From Rhodovastum sp963714255 (GTDB lineage: Bacteria > Pseudomonadota > Alphaproteobacteria > Acetobacterales > Acetobacteraceae): a DNA stretch of 64,000 nt. A model generated the notes under the pieces. It saw only the letters and a list, made by a program, of their open reading frames with translations, did not search any database and was not told where the DNA came from. The first letter of the stretch is position 1, and every line of letters starts with the position of its first letter. The position numbers and the translations under genes are program-made. Shown here piece by piece: positions 24,297-33,320 of this stretch. The DNA lies in the NCBI GenBank assembly GCA_963714255.1, contig CAVQNU010000030.1, forward strand, positions 1-64,000, in the 5' to 3' direction.

Positions 24297-26024
24297 ATGG
24301 CCACAAACGAAATGACCGGCGGCGAGGCGCTCGCCCGCATGATCCAGGCGCATCATGGCGGGGCGATGTTCGGCATGGGCGGGTTTCAGTTGTTGCCCTT
24401 CTACGACGCCGCCCGCCGGCTCGGCCTGCAGCACCACCTGATCAACGACGAACGCGCCGCCGCCTTCATCGCCGATGCGTATGCCAAAGTTTCCGGCCGC
24501 GTCGGCCTGTGCGACGCCACCCTCGGCCCGGGTGCCACCAACCTCGTCACCGGCCTGGTGGAAGCCCTGAACGCCGGCTCGCCGGTGGTCGCCATCGTCG
24601 GCGACGCGCACCGCGACCACGCCGGCAAGAACATGACGCAGGAATGCCGCCAGACCGACATCCTGCGCCCCGCCTGCAAGGAGCTGATCCGCATCGAATC
24701 GGTGGCGCGCATTCCCGAACTGATGCGCCGCGCCTTCCGCGTCGCCACCTCCGGCCGGCCGGGTCCGGTGGTGGTGGCCGTGCCGGAAGACATCGCGCAT
24801 GCCACCCATGGGTTCCCGGACGGCGCCTTCATCGCCGATCCTGCCAACGAGGCCGCCCCCTCGGTCCGCTGCCGCCCCGATGCCGATAGCGTGGCGGGCG
24901 CCGCCAGCCTGCTGGCCGGGGCGGAGCGTCCGATGGTGCTGGCTGGCGGCGGGGTGCACATCTCCGGTGCCGCCGAGGCCCTGACGGAGTTCGCCCGCGC
25001 GCTCAATCTGCCGGTGGCCCACACGATGACCGGCAAGGGCGCCATTCCCTGCACCGATGCGCTCAGCGCCGGACTGTTCGGCCGCTACGACCGCATCGCC
25101 AACGATGTTATCGCCGCCGCCGATCTGTTGCTCGTCATCGGCTGCAAGCTGGGCGAGATCGCCACCAAGCGCTTCACCGTGCCGCCCGCAGGCAAGCGCA
25201 TCGTGCACATCGACATCGCGGCCGAGGAATTCGGCCGCACCGCCGAACCGGCGCTGTGCCTGTGGGGCGACGCGCGCGAAACCCTGCTTGACCTGCACGC
25301 CGCCCTCGCCGGCGATGCCTCGCGCATCCACGCCCGCCAGCAGGCGTACGCGCAGTCGGTTGCGGCGAAAACGCACGCCTGGCGCGCCGGTGTGCTGGCG
25401 CGCCTGACCAGCGACGAAACCCCGGTGAACATGGCGCGGCTGATGCACGAGCTGAACCTGGCCATGCCGGACGACGCCATCCTGGTGGCCGATGGCGGCT
25501 TCGCCGCCCATTGGGGCGGGCTGCTGTACGACACCAAACGGGAAGGGCGCGGCTTCGTGCCCGATCGCGGCTTCGCCTCCATCGGCTACGGCCTGCCCGG
25601 CGCGATCGGCGCGGCGCTCGCCGCCCCCGGACGCCGCGTGGTCAGCCTGACCGGCGATGGCGGCTTCAACATGATGCTGGGCGAGTTGGAGACGGCGCGC
25701 CGCCTGGCGCTTGATATCACCCTGGTGGTGGTGAACAACGCCGCCTCCGGCTACGTGAAGGCGCTGCAGCACCTGATGTACGGCGCCGGCGCCTACCATG
25801 CCTCCGACCTGGCCGAGACCAATTATGCAAGCGTCGCCCAGGCGCTGGGCTGCACCGGAATTCGCGTCGATCAGCCCGCCGCAATCGCCCCCGCGCTACA
25901 CGCGGGGCTGACCAACACGGGACCGACAGTGATCGACGTGGTGGTCACGCGCGATCCGGGCAAGATGCTGCCCGCGGTCGACAACCGCGCGGTCCAGGTG
26001 ACGAAAGGCGACCGGGTCGCCTGA
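24297..26024 (+). CDS. Thiamine-diphosphate-dependent enzyme, acetolactate-synthase-like
   Basis: 575 residues from ATG 24297; in-frame ATGs at 24222 and 24279 would add residues encoded by the inverted repeat upstream. Three domains are visible: the pyrimidine-binding domain with catalytic Glu in LINDERAAAFIADAYAKVSG, a central domain (AERPMVLAGGGVHISGA), and the cofactor domain with GDGGFNMMLGELETARRL as the metal/diphosphate motif. IlvB has this layout, but no small regulatory subunit gene follows and the substrate channel cannot be judged. It leads a set with an SDR and a 6-phosphogluconate-dehydrogenase-like enzyme and may act in sugar-acid or keto-acid catabolism. Confidence 0.85.
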   Translation: MATNEMTGGEALARMIQAHHGGAMFGMGGFQLLPFYDAARRLGLQHHLINDERAAAFIADAYAKVSGRVGLCDATLGPGATNLVTGLVEALNAGSPVVAIVGDAHRDHAGKNMTQECRQTDILRPACKELIRIESVARIPELMRRAFRVATSGRPGPVVVAVPEDIAHATHGFPDGAFIADPANEAAPSVRCRPDADSVAGAASLLAGAERPMVLAGGGVHISGAAEALTEFARALNLPVAHTMTGKGAIPCTDALSAGLFGRYDRIANDVIAAADLLLVIGCKLGEIATKRFTVPPAGKRIVHIDIAAEEFGRTAEPALCLWGDARETLLDLHAALAGDASRIHARQQAYAQSVAAKTHAWRAGVLARLTSDETPVNMARLMHELNLAMPDDAILVADGGFAAHWGGLLYDTKREGRGFVPDRGFASIGYGLPGAIGAALAAPGRRVVSLTGDGGFNMMLGELETARRLALDITLVVVNNAASGYVKALQHLMYGAGAYHASDLAETNYASVAQALGCTGIRVDQPAAIAPALHAGLTNTGPTVIDVVVTRDPGKMLPAVDNRAVQVTKGDRVA

Positions 26025-26104
26025 TTGGGAGACACAAATATCATGCTCAGCCGACACCTCCGGCCGGGTCCGGCGCCGGGGCGCGCCGCCGGAAGGCAAG
26101 CGTC

Positions 26105-26893
26105 GTGAAACTCGCGGGGCGCACCGCCCTGGTGTTCGGCGCCGGCAGCGCCGGGCCGGGCTGGGGCAACGGCAAGGCCGCCGCCGTGCTGTATGCCCGC
26201 GAGGGCGCGCGGGTGGTGGCGGTGGACCTGAACGCCGCCGCCGCCGAAGCCACCCAGGGCATCATCGCCGACGAAGGCGGCAGCGCCATCGCACTCAGCG
26301 GCGACGTGACCCGCGCCGCCGACATCGATGCCGTCATCGCCCGCACGCTGGCAGAATTCGGCCGCATCGACGTGCTGCACAACAATGTCGGCATCACCGA
26401 CATGGGCGGGCTGGATGAGGTGAGCGAGGAACGCTGGAAGCTTGTGCTGGACATCAACCTCACCGGCGTGTTCCTGACCTGCAAGGCGGTGGTGCCGGTG
26501 ATGCTGCGCCAGGGCGGCGGCGCCATCGTCAATATTTCCTCGATCGCCGGCGCGGTGATCAACCGCTACCCGTATTTCTCCTATTACGCCTCGAAAGCCG
26601 GGCTGAACCATTTCACCCGCGGCCTTGCCGTGCAGTATGCGAAGCAAGGCATCCGCGCCAACGTGGTGATGCCCGGGTTGATGGACACGCCGCTGATCCG
26701 CGAGCAGATCGCCGGCCAGTACGACGACCACGACACGATGATGCGCGCGCGCGACGCCATGAGCCCGATGGGGCGCCAGGGCACCGCCTGGGACGTGGCC
26801 CGCGCATCCGTGTTCCTCGCCTCCGACGATGCGGCCTACATTACCGGCGTGTGCCTGCCGGTGGATGGCGGGTTGAGCTGCCTGGCGGGCTGA
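26105..26893 (+). CDS. Short-chain dehydrogenase/reductase
   Basis: 262 residues from GTG 26105. The Rossmann glycine motif (LVFGAGSAGPGWGNG), an Asp after strand 2 (VVAVDLNAA, favouring NAD), NNVG, catalytic Ser in NISSIAG and YYASK with Tyr and Lys are all present. The C-terminal VDGGLSCLAG is standard for classical SDRs. It lies 80 nt after the ThDP enzyme and 28 nt before the next gene, so an operon is likely. The substrate is unknown. Confidence 0.9.
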   Translation: MKLAGRTALVFGAGSAGPGWGNGKAAAVLYAREGARVVAVDLNAAAAEATQGIIADEGGSAIALSGDVTRAADIDAVIARTLAEFGRIDVLHNNVGITDMGGLDEVSEERWKLVLDINLTGVFLTCKAVVPVMLRQGGGAIVNISSIAGAVINRYPYFSYYASKAGLNHFTRGLAVQYAKQGIRANVVMPGLMDTPLIREQIAGQYDDHDTMMRARDAMSPMGRQGTAWDVARASVFLASDDAAYITGVCLPVDGGLSCLAG

Positions 26894-26921
26894 ACCGCCC
26901 GGCGCAAGCAAGGGGGACGCG

Positions 26922-27890
26922 ATGCAGATCGGCGTGATCGGGCTCGGCCGCATGGGCGGCAACATCGTGCGGCGCCTGATGCGCGGCGGTCACGAATGCG
27001 TGGTGTTCGACGCCAATGCAGACGTCGTGCAGACGCTGGCGGGCGAGGGCGCCACCCCGTCCGGGTCGCTCGCCGAGCTGGTGGCCAAACTGCTTCCGCC
27101 GCGCGCGGCCTGGGTCATGCTGCCCGCGGGCGGGGTGACGGAACAAACCGTGCAGGCGCTCGGCGCGCTGATGGAGGCCGGAGATACCATCATCGACGGC
27201 GGCAACAGCCATTTCAAGGACGATGTCCGCCGCGCCGGCATCCTGGCCGGGCGCGGGGTGCAGTATCTCGATGCCGGCACCTCGGGTGGCGTGTGGGGCC
27301 TCGACCGCGGCTATTGCCTGATGGTGGGCGGACCGGCCGACGCGTTCGACCGGCTGGAGCCGGTCTTTGCCACGCTGGCACCCGGCACCGGCGATATCCC
27401 GCCGTCGCCGGCGCGCGCGGGCCACGACAGGCGGGCCGAGCAGGGCTATCTGCACGCCGGCCCCTCGGGTGCCGGGCATTTCGTCAAGATGATCCATAAC
27501 GGCATCGAATACGGCATGATGCAGGCCTTCGCGGAAGGCTTCGAAATTCTCCGCACCCGCGCCGCCGAGGGATTGCCCGAAGGCGAACGCTACGATTTGA
27601 ACATGGCCGACATCGCTGAACTCTGGCGCCGCGGCAGCGTGGTGTCGTCCTGGCTGCTCGACCTGTGCGCCGCGGCGCTGGCGAAGGACGAGCAACTGGC
27701 GAATTTCTCCGGCCATGTCGCGGACTCGGGCGAGGGCCGCTGGACGATCGAAGCGGCGATCGAGGAAGCGGTGCCGGCGAACGTGCTGTCGGCGGCGTTG
27801 TACGTGCGCTTTCGCTCGCGGCAGGAACATGGGTTTGCCGAGAAGATGCTTTCGGCCATGCGGTTGGGGTTCGGGGGGCATGTGGAGTAA
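26922..27890 (+). CDS. 6-phosphogluconate dehydrogenase, short (NAD-type) form
   Basis: 322 residues. MQIGVIGLGRMGGNIVRRLM is the NAD-binding start; DGGNSHFKDD, AGTSGGVWGLDRGYCLM and HAGPSGAGHFVKMIHNGIEY contain the substrate-binding and catalytic Lys positions. The length and the YCLM sequence fit the roughly 300-330-residue decarboxylating form (YqeC/GntZ type), which usually prefers NAD, rather than the 470-residue Gnd. It oxidises 6-phosphogluconate to ribulose 5-phosphate. Its TAA (27888-27890) is the first triplet of repeat copy 6. Confidence 0.88.
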   Translation: MQIGVIGLGRMGGNIVRRLMRGGHECVVFDANADVVQTLAGEGATPSGSLAELVAKLLPPRAAWVMLPAGGVTEQTVQALGALMEAGDTIIDGGNSHFKDDVRRAGILAGRGVQYLDAGTSGGVWGLDRGYCLMVGGPADAFDRLEPVFATLAPGTGDIPPSPARAGHDRRAEQGYLHAGPSGAGHFVKMIHNGIEYGMMQAFAEGFEILRTRAAEGLPEGERYDLNMADIAELWRRGSVVSSWLLDLCAAALAKDEQLANFSGHVADSGEGRWTIEAAIEEAVPANVLSAALYVRFRSRQEHGFAEKMLSAMRLGFGGHVE

Positions 27891-27930
27891 GGAAGGAAGG
27901 CCAGGGCAGAGCCCTGGCCTTCCTTTCTTA
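27888..27930. terminator. Modular hairpin repeat, copy 6: bidirectional terminator between convergent genes
   Basis: The minimal unit: TAAGGAAGGAAGGCCAGGGC, loop AGA, then GCCCTGGCCTTCC and TTTCTTA. The stem is 13 bp or more, with purine/pyrimidine flanks that give a T-rich tail on each strand. The TAA of the plus-strand gene and the TAA of the minus-strand dsbA-like gene are the two ends of this element. Confidence 0.85.
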
Positions 27931-28602
27931 CGCTGTCTCCGCCCCAATCACCCGCCAAGCCTTCGCAAACGCCTCCACCATCGCCTCCGCCGGCACCGCC
28001 CCGGCAAACAGCACATAGCGCCCCATCACAAAGGCCGGCACGCTGTCCACGCCGCCGCGCCGGGCCGACTGGTCCTCTTCCAGCACCTCCCGGCGTTCGT
28101 CCTCTCCCGCCAGCAGAACGGCAACCGCGTGCGGGTCGAGCCCCGCGCTGCCGGCGAGCCTGGCCAGCGTTGCGTGGTCGCCGATATCGGCGCCCTCGGT
28201 GAAGTAGCCGCGAAACAGCGCCTCCACCACCGCGTGCTGCACTTCATGGCGCCCGGCCAGGCGGATCACCCGGTGGGCGTCCACAGTATTGGGCGTGCGG
28301 CGGATCAGGTCGTGGCGGAACGCCAACCCGACGGCCGCGCCGGCCGCGGCCACCTTGGCGTCGGCTTCCTGCGCGCGCGCCCGCGAGCCGAACTTCTGCA
28401 CGCGATACGCATCCCGCTCGGCGCCGCCCGCCGGCATGTCGGGATTGAGCTGGAACGGTTTCCAGATGACCGCGAACTGCAGCCCCTGCGCCGCCAGCAC
28501 CGGCAATGCGCGGTCGAGATGGCGCTTGCCGATCCAGCACCACGGGCAGATGGCGTCGGAAATCACGTCGATGCGGCCCTGCGGGGCGGCGGTGGGGTCC
28601 AT
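27928..28602 (-). CDS. DsbA-family oxidoreductase, FrnE type
   Basis: 224 residues from ATG 28602; a longer frame to 28698 adds unrelated residues. RIDVISDAICPWCWIGKRHL carries the CPWC active site directly after the first strand, with no signal peptide, as in cytoplasmic FrnE/2-hydroxychromene-2-carboxylate isomerase relatives. FQLNPDMP, FTEGADIGD and GVDSVPAFVMGRYVLFAGA (cis-Pro loop) follow. It probably acts on disulphides or glutathione conjugates in the cytoplasm. Confidence 0.92.
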   Translation of the reverse strand: MDPTAAPQGRIDVISDAICPWCWIGKRHLDRALPVLAAQGLQFAVIWKPFQLNPDMPAGGAERDAYRVQKFGSRARAQEADAKVAAAGAAVGLAFRHDLIRRTPNTVDAHRVIRLAGRHEVQHAVVEALFRGYFTEGADIGDHATLARLAGSAGLDPHAVAVLLAGEDERREVLEEDQSARRGGVDSVPAFVMGRYVLFAGAVPAEAMVEAFAKAWRVIGAETA

Positions 28603-28690
28603 CTTGGGTCCTTTTGTCCGGGCGGTGGGCGTTGCCCGCAGGCTGCGGAGGGAACATGTAATCCCAAGCCGCATATGCGGGGAGGGACCA

Positions 28691-29392
28691 ATGGACACGC
28701 CACGCTACCACACCGCCCTGATCGTGGGCGCCGGGCCGGGACTGTCGGCCTCGCTCGCGCGTTTGTGCGCCCGCGCGGGCATGAACGTGGCCCTTGCCGC
28801 CCGCAACACCGGCAAGCTCGCCGAACTCTGCGCCGACACCGGCGCCTCGGCCTATCCCTGCGACGCGCGCGACGCGTACGCGGTGGCCGGCCTGTTCGAC
28901 GCGGTGGAGACGCGCCAGGGCGCGCCGGACCTGGTGGTCTACAACGCGGGTGCCCGCGTGCGCGGCCCGGTGACCGAACTGGACCCCGAGGCAGTGCGGC
29001 AGGCGATGGAGGTATCGGCGTTCGGCGCCTTCCTGGTGGCGCAACAGGCCGCGCGGCGCATGCTGCCGAAACGGCAGGGTGCGATCGCCCTGACCGGTGC
29101 CACCGCGGGGGTGAAGGGGTTCGCCAACTCGTCGTCATTCGCCATGGGCAAGTTCGCCCTGCGCGGCCTGGCGCAGTCGCTGGCGCGCGAGCTGTCGCCG
29201 CAGGGGATCCACGTGGCGCATTTCGTCATCGACGGTGCGATCCGCACTTCCGCACGGCCCGACCCGGCGGAGGCGCCGGACAGCACGCTCGACCCCGACG
29301 CGATCGCCGAGACCTTCTGGCAGGTGCTGCATCAGCACCGCAGCGCCTGGAGCTGGGAGGTTGAAGTGCGGCCGTGGACGGAACGGTTCTAG
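28691..29392 (+). CDS. SDR-like protein with Phe at the catalytic Tyr position
   Basis: 233 residues from ATG 28691, with GGAGGGA before it. The nucleotide motif is ALIVGAGPGLSASLARL, then DARDAYAVAGLF and YNAGARVRG. At the active site the Y-x-x-x-K motif reads FAMGK (NSSSFAMGKFALRGLAQS), so the usual Tyr is Phe while Lys stays; Thr or Ser of LTGATAG is in the Ser position. Some SDR-like proteins carry this change and their activity is uncertain. It is divergent from the dsbA-like gene. Confidence 0.85.
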   Translation: MDTPRYHTALIVGAGPGLSASLARLCARAGMNVALAARNTGKLAELCADTGASAYPCDARDAYAVAGLFDAVETRQGAPDLVVYNAGARVRGPVTELDPEAVRQAMEVSAFGAFLVAQQAARRMLPKRQGAIALTGATAGVKGFANSSSFAMGKFALRGLAQSLARELSPQGIHVAHFVIDGAIRTSARPDPAEAPDSTLDPDAIAETFWQVLHQHRSAWSWEVEVRPWTERF

Positions 29393-29421
29393 CGGCCGCT
29401 GTGCAGCGGCGGCGTTGGCGG

Positions 29422-30288
29422 TCAGGGCCGCGCGGCGAAGATGAACAGCGCCGGGCCTTCGGTTGCCGTGATGCCGGCGTCGCGCGAGGAGATCAGCACG
29501 AACTCGGCCTGCGCGAATCCGGCGGCGCGTGCCAGATCAACGATGTCCCAGCCCGGCACCTGGAACACCAGCGAGCCGCCGTCCGGGTCCATCGGGTTGC
29601 CGTGGAACTCCTTTTCCATCAGGTACTCGATGCGGCCGTCGGGCAACATGTGCGCCTTCACGAGCGAAGTTTCGCTGAACGGCAGAAACGGGAAGGTGGC
29701 GATGAGCGTGCCGCCCGGGCGGATCACGCGTGCGAGTTCGCGCAGGGACGCCGGCAGGTCGGGCAGGTGTTCGAACACCTCGTTGCTGATGGCGATGTCG
29801 AAGCTGTGATCCGTGTAGGTGAGGGCGGCGAGATCCTGATGTTCGACCGGGCTGATACGCTGCTGCTCGGCCGCGGTCGGCGCGTATTCGCTGCCGGCGA
29901 ACCGGGGAAACCGCCGGCGCAGCCGGCTGGCCCAGTCGGTGACGCCCTCGGTCGCGTAAATCGTGACCGTCTCGGCATTGGCGGTCGCGGGCAGGGTCGT
30001 CAGCAGGTCGAGCACCGCGCGCAGGCGGGGGTTCAATCCGTCGGCGAGCAGGGTTTCGCGATAATTCGGGCCGGCGCACCGCACCCGCGCCGGCGGCACA
30101 AACCCTTCCCACGCCCCGGTGACGCCGTGCGCCAGCGCGTGGTCGACGATCTGCTGCGCCAGCGCCGGCTGATGGATCCAGGGGTTCCCCGCCGACCAGT
30201 CGCGCAACGCCGCAAGGCTGCGGAAGGTACGAACGGTGTAGCTCCTCCCAAGACAGTCATCGGGGAAGATCGAAGGCGCGTCGTCCAT
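29422..30288 (-). CDS. Class I SAM-dependent methyltransferase, glycan-associated type
   Basis: 288 residues. The methyltransferase core occupies about 110-230: VTIYATEGVTDWA as motif I region, then SFDIAISNEVFEHLPDLPAS and IRPGGTLIATFPFLPF. The N-terminal 90 residues (SLAALRDWSAGNPWIHQPAL) form an added helical domain of the kind seen in methyltransferases of polysaccharide clusters. The gene faces away from the glycosyltransferase at 30610. The substrate is not known; sugar methylation is inferred from neighbours. Confidence 0.8.
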   Translation of the reverse strand: MDDAPSIFPDDCLGRSYTVRTFRSLAALRDWSAGNPWIHQPALAQQIVDHALAHGVTGAWEGFVPPARVRCAGPNYRETLLADGLNPRLRAVLDLLTTLPATANAETVTIYATEGVTDWASRLRRRFPRFAGSEYAPTAAEQQRISPVEHQDLAALTYTDHSFDIAISNEVFEHLPDLPASLRELARVIRPGGTLIATFPFLPFSETSLVKAHMLPDGRIEYLMEKEFHGNPMDPDGGSLVFQVPGWDIVDLARAAGFAQAEFVLISSRDAGITATEGPALFIFAARP

Positions 30289-30609
30289 TGGTTCACCTAA
30301 TACTGGCTATCCGAAGGCCTTTATTGTACAAAATCCGCGAGCATTACGACCGATGCGGCCAGCCATAACTCAACACGGCCTTCATGCCCGAAACAGTTTG
30401 GCGAATCAAGGATAAGCCGGTTGCGCGGCGCCTGCCAGCGTTTCATCAGTCGCCGCGACCGGCGGCACCCCGAAGCGCGCCGCCCAGCCGGACCGCACCG
30501 TGCGGCCCCGGCGCCCGGCGGCGTCTGTGCCGGGGTGGAATGTTGCTTTCGTTTCTTTACGATTCCGGCTAGATCAGCGCGATCCTGAACTCGGTCGGAG
30601 GGGCCATTG
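30289..30609. other. Divergent intergenic region between methyltransferase and glycosyltransferase genes
   Basis: 321 bases, slightly less GC-rich near 30300-30335 (ACTGGCTATCC, CTTTATTGTACAAAATCC), where promoters for both directions could lie. TTTCTTTACGATTCCGGCTAG near 30550 may serve the plus-strand gene, whose ribosome site TCGGAGGGG is at 30594-30602. No open frame is convincing. Confidence 0.5.
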
Positions 30610-32391
30610 ATGCCGTTCGTCACGCCGGTCGCCGATCTGATGCAGCTTCTCCTGCAGCGGGTGCGCGCAGACGAATTCTTCGCAGAATTGCGCAGGCTGC
30701 CGGTATTCGAAGACGTGACCGACACGGGCGAGCGCGACATCGCGTTGGTGTTTCAGGTCTACGCCGACATGATCGGCCACTTGCAGGATCAGACGTTTTT
30801 CGGAATGCAGGCCGGCAAACTGATCCGGGTCTGCGTGGCGCATTTCCAGGACAGGGGAAGGGTGCTGGAAGCGTTGCGCCGCAGGTTTGGCCCCAGCCCG
30901 GCGCTCACCAGCGAAGCGCTGTCGTTTTATATCGTGTTCTCGTTTGTCGCCGGCGAATACGATGACCTGACGATCCTGCTCACCCGGTATGTCGACGCGT
31001 GCGCCGCGCGCGGCGCCCTGGACGGGCCGTTGCTGGTTGCCATGCGATCGTTTCTGACGGTCTCGACGGAGGTCTGGAGCCTGTCCGACAGTTCGCCGAT
31101 TCCCGCCGACGTGCGCCCGGCCCTGCGGCAGAAGCCGCCCGGCCCGCGCGCCTGGGAACTGGCGGCGATGATCGATGCGCGCATTCGCGAGCGCTGCGCC
31201 GCGCTGCGCCAGGCCGGGCCTGAATTGCATTTGCTGTTCGTCATGGACGATTTCGTGTTCGACCGGCTGAACACGCTGACCAAGCTGTACTGTGATTATT
31301 TTTACATCCTGGCGAAATACACAGCCACCCGGATCAAGGTCCGGGTGTACCGCATTACGCTGGGCTATCATCACGCCCGCATGCCGGCGATCTGGGACCC
31401 GCCGGATGGCAATTTCGGCGCCCTGATGGCGGCATATTTTGGCGAGGAGGGGCGGGAACTGGCGGAAAACATCGACTTCCGTTACGTCAATTGCTGGGAG
31501 GCGGCCGAAGACTATGTCGGCGCGATCGCCCGCGATCTCGACGATCTCCGGCCCGATGTGTGCGTCACCAGCCTCGACCGGCAGGCCTCATTCCTCGAGA
31601 CTGCGGTGTATGAGTTATCGCCGTTGTTGCAGTTCGAAGTCATCAACGGCTCGGGTTTCATCCGACGTTGCGACGCGCTGGTGCCCAACGGCTCCGCCTC
31701 GGAGCAGCGCCAGCGGGAATTCCATTGCGTCTTCGCGCCGCTGCCGCAGATCCCGTTCCCGGTTGTCGCGCCGGTGACGAAGACGGACCTGGGCTTTGCC
31801 GAGGATGGCTATGTCGTGGCCGTGGTGGCCAAGGAGTTTCCCCGCCGCCTCCTCTCCGAAGGCAAGGCGGAGCTTTCGAACGCGTTCGCCGCCGCCCTGG
31901 TGGATCTGCAGGTCACGTATCCGGGCCTTTCGCTGCTGTTGGTCGGCGAGATGCCGGACGAGATCGATGCGTGGTTCGCCCGCGCCGGCGTGCAGCCGGA
32001 CCGCACGCGCCTGGGCGTCATCGCTTTTGCCCAGGACCTGCGCGCCACGATGCAGGCCTGCGACCTGGTGGTGAACCCGCCGCAGCGAGGCGGCGGGCGC
32101 GGCATGGCGCTGGCGATTACCGACCGGCTGCCGGTGCTGATCTTCAGCGATGCTGACGCGACCAACTTCGTCCCGGCCTCCAATGTCTGCGCCGACATTG
32201 CCGCATTCCTTGCCGAGGTTGGGCGCTATGTGCGGCTGGGTCGCGGCTATCGTGAGACTTACGTCTCGGCATCTGGCGAGGCGCCGTTTTCGGATGCCTA
32301 CAACCGGGAATGCGCTGTCCGCTTCGTCGAGACCGCCTGGATCGCCCATGCGCGGGGGCGGGCCCGTCTGCGGGGGGTGTCGCCGCCGTAA
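30610..32391 (+). CDS. Large glycosyltransferase-like (GT-B) protein
   Basis: 593 residues from ATG 30610. The first 200 residues are helical (QLLLQRVRADEFFAELRR, TRYVDACAARGALDG) and match no domain I know. The remainder looks like a GT-B fold: LHLLFVMDDFVFDRLNTLTK, PDVCVTSLDRQASFLET, then a C-terminal Rossmann half with VVAVVAKEFPRR, LSLLLVGEMPDEIDAWF and DLVVNPPQRGGGRGMALA, where a nucleotide-sugar loop is expected. No membrane segment. It probably transfers a sugar to a cell-surface glycan or protein; donor and acceptor are unknown. Confidence 0.65.
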   Translation: MPFVTPVADLMQLLLQRVRADEFFAELRRLPVFEDVTDTGERDIALVFQVYADMIGHLQDQTFFGMQAGKLIRVCVAHFQDRGRVLEALRRRFGPSPALTSEALSFYIVFSFVAGEYDDLTILLTRYVDACAARGALDGPLLVAMRSFLTVSTEVWSLSDSSPIPADVRPALRQKPPGPRAWELAAMIDARIRERCAALRQAGPELHLLFVMDDFVFDRLNTLTKLYCDYFYILAKYTATRIKVRVYRITLGYHHARMPAIWDPPDGNFGALMAAYFGEEGRELAENIDFRYVNCWEAAEDYVGAIARDLDDLRPDVCVTSLDRQASFLETAVYELSPLLQFEVINGSGFIRRCDALVPNGSASEQRQREFHCVFAPLPQIPFPVVAPVTKTDLGFAEDGYVVAVVAKEFPRRLLSEGKAELSNAFAAALVDLQVTYPGLSLLLVGEMPDEIDAWFARAGVQPDRTRLGVIAFAQDLRATMQACDLVVNPPQRGGGRGMALAITDRLPVLIFSDADATNFVPASNVCADIAAFLAEVGRYVRLGRGYRETYVSASGEAPFSDAYNRECAVRFVETAWIAHARGRARLRGVSPP

Positions 32392-32419
32392 TTGGCGGCG
32401 CGGCCGCGGCTGCTGCCGC

Positions 32420-33181
32420 CTATCGCAAGAAGGAGGGCAACTGGATGGTCGACAACCCGCTGTTCGGTACCGTGCGGTGCCTGTACGCACCGATCAGTTC
32501 GTCCGGCAATTCGACCATGTTGAAATTGGTGCGCCAAAGATTCCCGAGAAAGCCGTCAATAAGATCGGAATGCGGTTGGTTGGAAAAGTAGAAATCGGAG
32601 TATGGCCATGCGGACAGTGCGATCGCATGGGTTCCGAACCGCTTGGAGAACGTCTGATAGGCACTGATCGTTCCCATGTTCTGCAAGGCCGCGTCTGGCG
32701 ATTCGTAGAAATCATTGCAAATAAACAGACCGCCCGGGCGCAGCTTCGGGTACCATTTGTAAAGATCCCGCAGCACGAACTCATGGGTGTGCGTGCCGTC
32801 AAGGTAGATGACGTCGAAGTGCGCATCGGGATAAAAGTCGGCCGCCTCCGCGATATCCTTGCGCACGATCTGTACTTCAGGCCGGCTGCCGAGTTCAGCC
32901 ACGACCTTCCGGTAGGCGGACTCCAGCATTTCCTTCGGGTTTCCCCTGAAGTAGTCATTGTAGATGCTCCTGATGTGCGCGTTCTGCGGCGCCTCTTCCA
33001 GGAGGATGCGGATTCCATCGGCGTCCCACATATCGACCAGCGCCAGGAATTTTGGGGCGAGCGTCTGCACGCAGTGCAGTGAGAACTCACCTTCCAGCAC
33101 GCCGAGTTCGGCCATCCTGCCGACTTTGCCATGGCCGATCTGCTGGATGACGTTCGGGCGGGGCGCAAAGACGAACAGCAT
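32420..33181 (-). CDS. Class I SAM-dependent methyltransferase (Methyltransf_24 type)
   Basis: 253 residues from ATG 33181 (MLFVFAPRPNVIQQIG), with GAAAGG 9 nt upstream; the frame stays open to 33484, but the extra part has atypical composition. LGVLEGEFSLHCVQ is motif I-like, FDVIYLDGTHTHEFVLRDL the motif II region, and KLRPGGLFICNDFYES the post-II strand. This arrangement is frequent in sugar O-methyltransferases of surface-polysaccharide loci. It is convergent with the glycosyltransferase. Confidence 0.78.
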   Translation of the reverse strand: MLFVFAPRPNVIQQIGHGKVGRMAELGVLEGEFSLHCVQTLAPKFLALVDMWDADGIRILLEEAPQNAHIRSIYNDYFRGNPKEMLESAYRKVVAELGSRPEVQIVRKDIAEAADFYPDAHFDVIYLDGTHTHEFVLRDLYKWYPKLRPGGLFICNDFYESPDAALQNMGTISAYQTFSKRFGTHAIALSAWPYSDFYFSNQPHSDLIDGFLGNLWRTNFNMVELPDELIGAYRHRTVPNSGLSTIQLPSFLR

Positions 33182-33320
33182 CGATGGTGCCTTTCGGTGA
33201 TGTGGCTGGCAAACCACACGGTAGCGTGGTGCCGTCATATATCCACTCCACCCGACGCCGGCCAGCTTGATCGGGAGGCAGGCATCCGCGCCGCTCTGCC
33301 CGCTGAGCGGGTGCCGCAGA

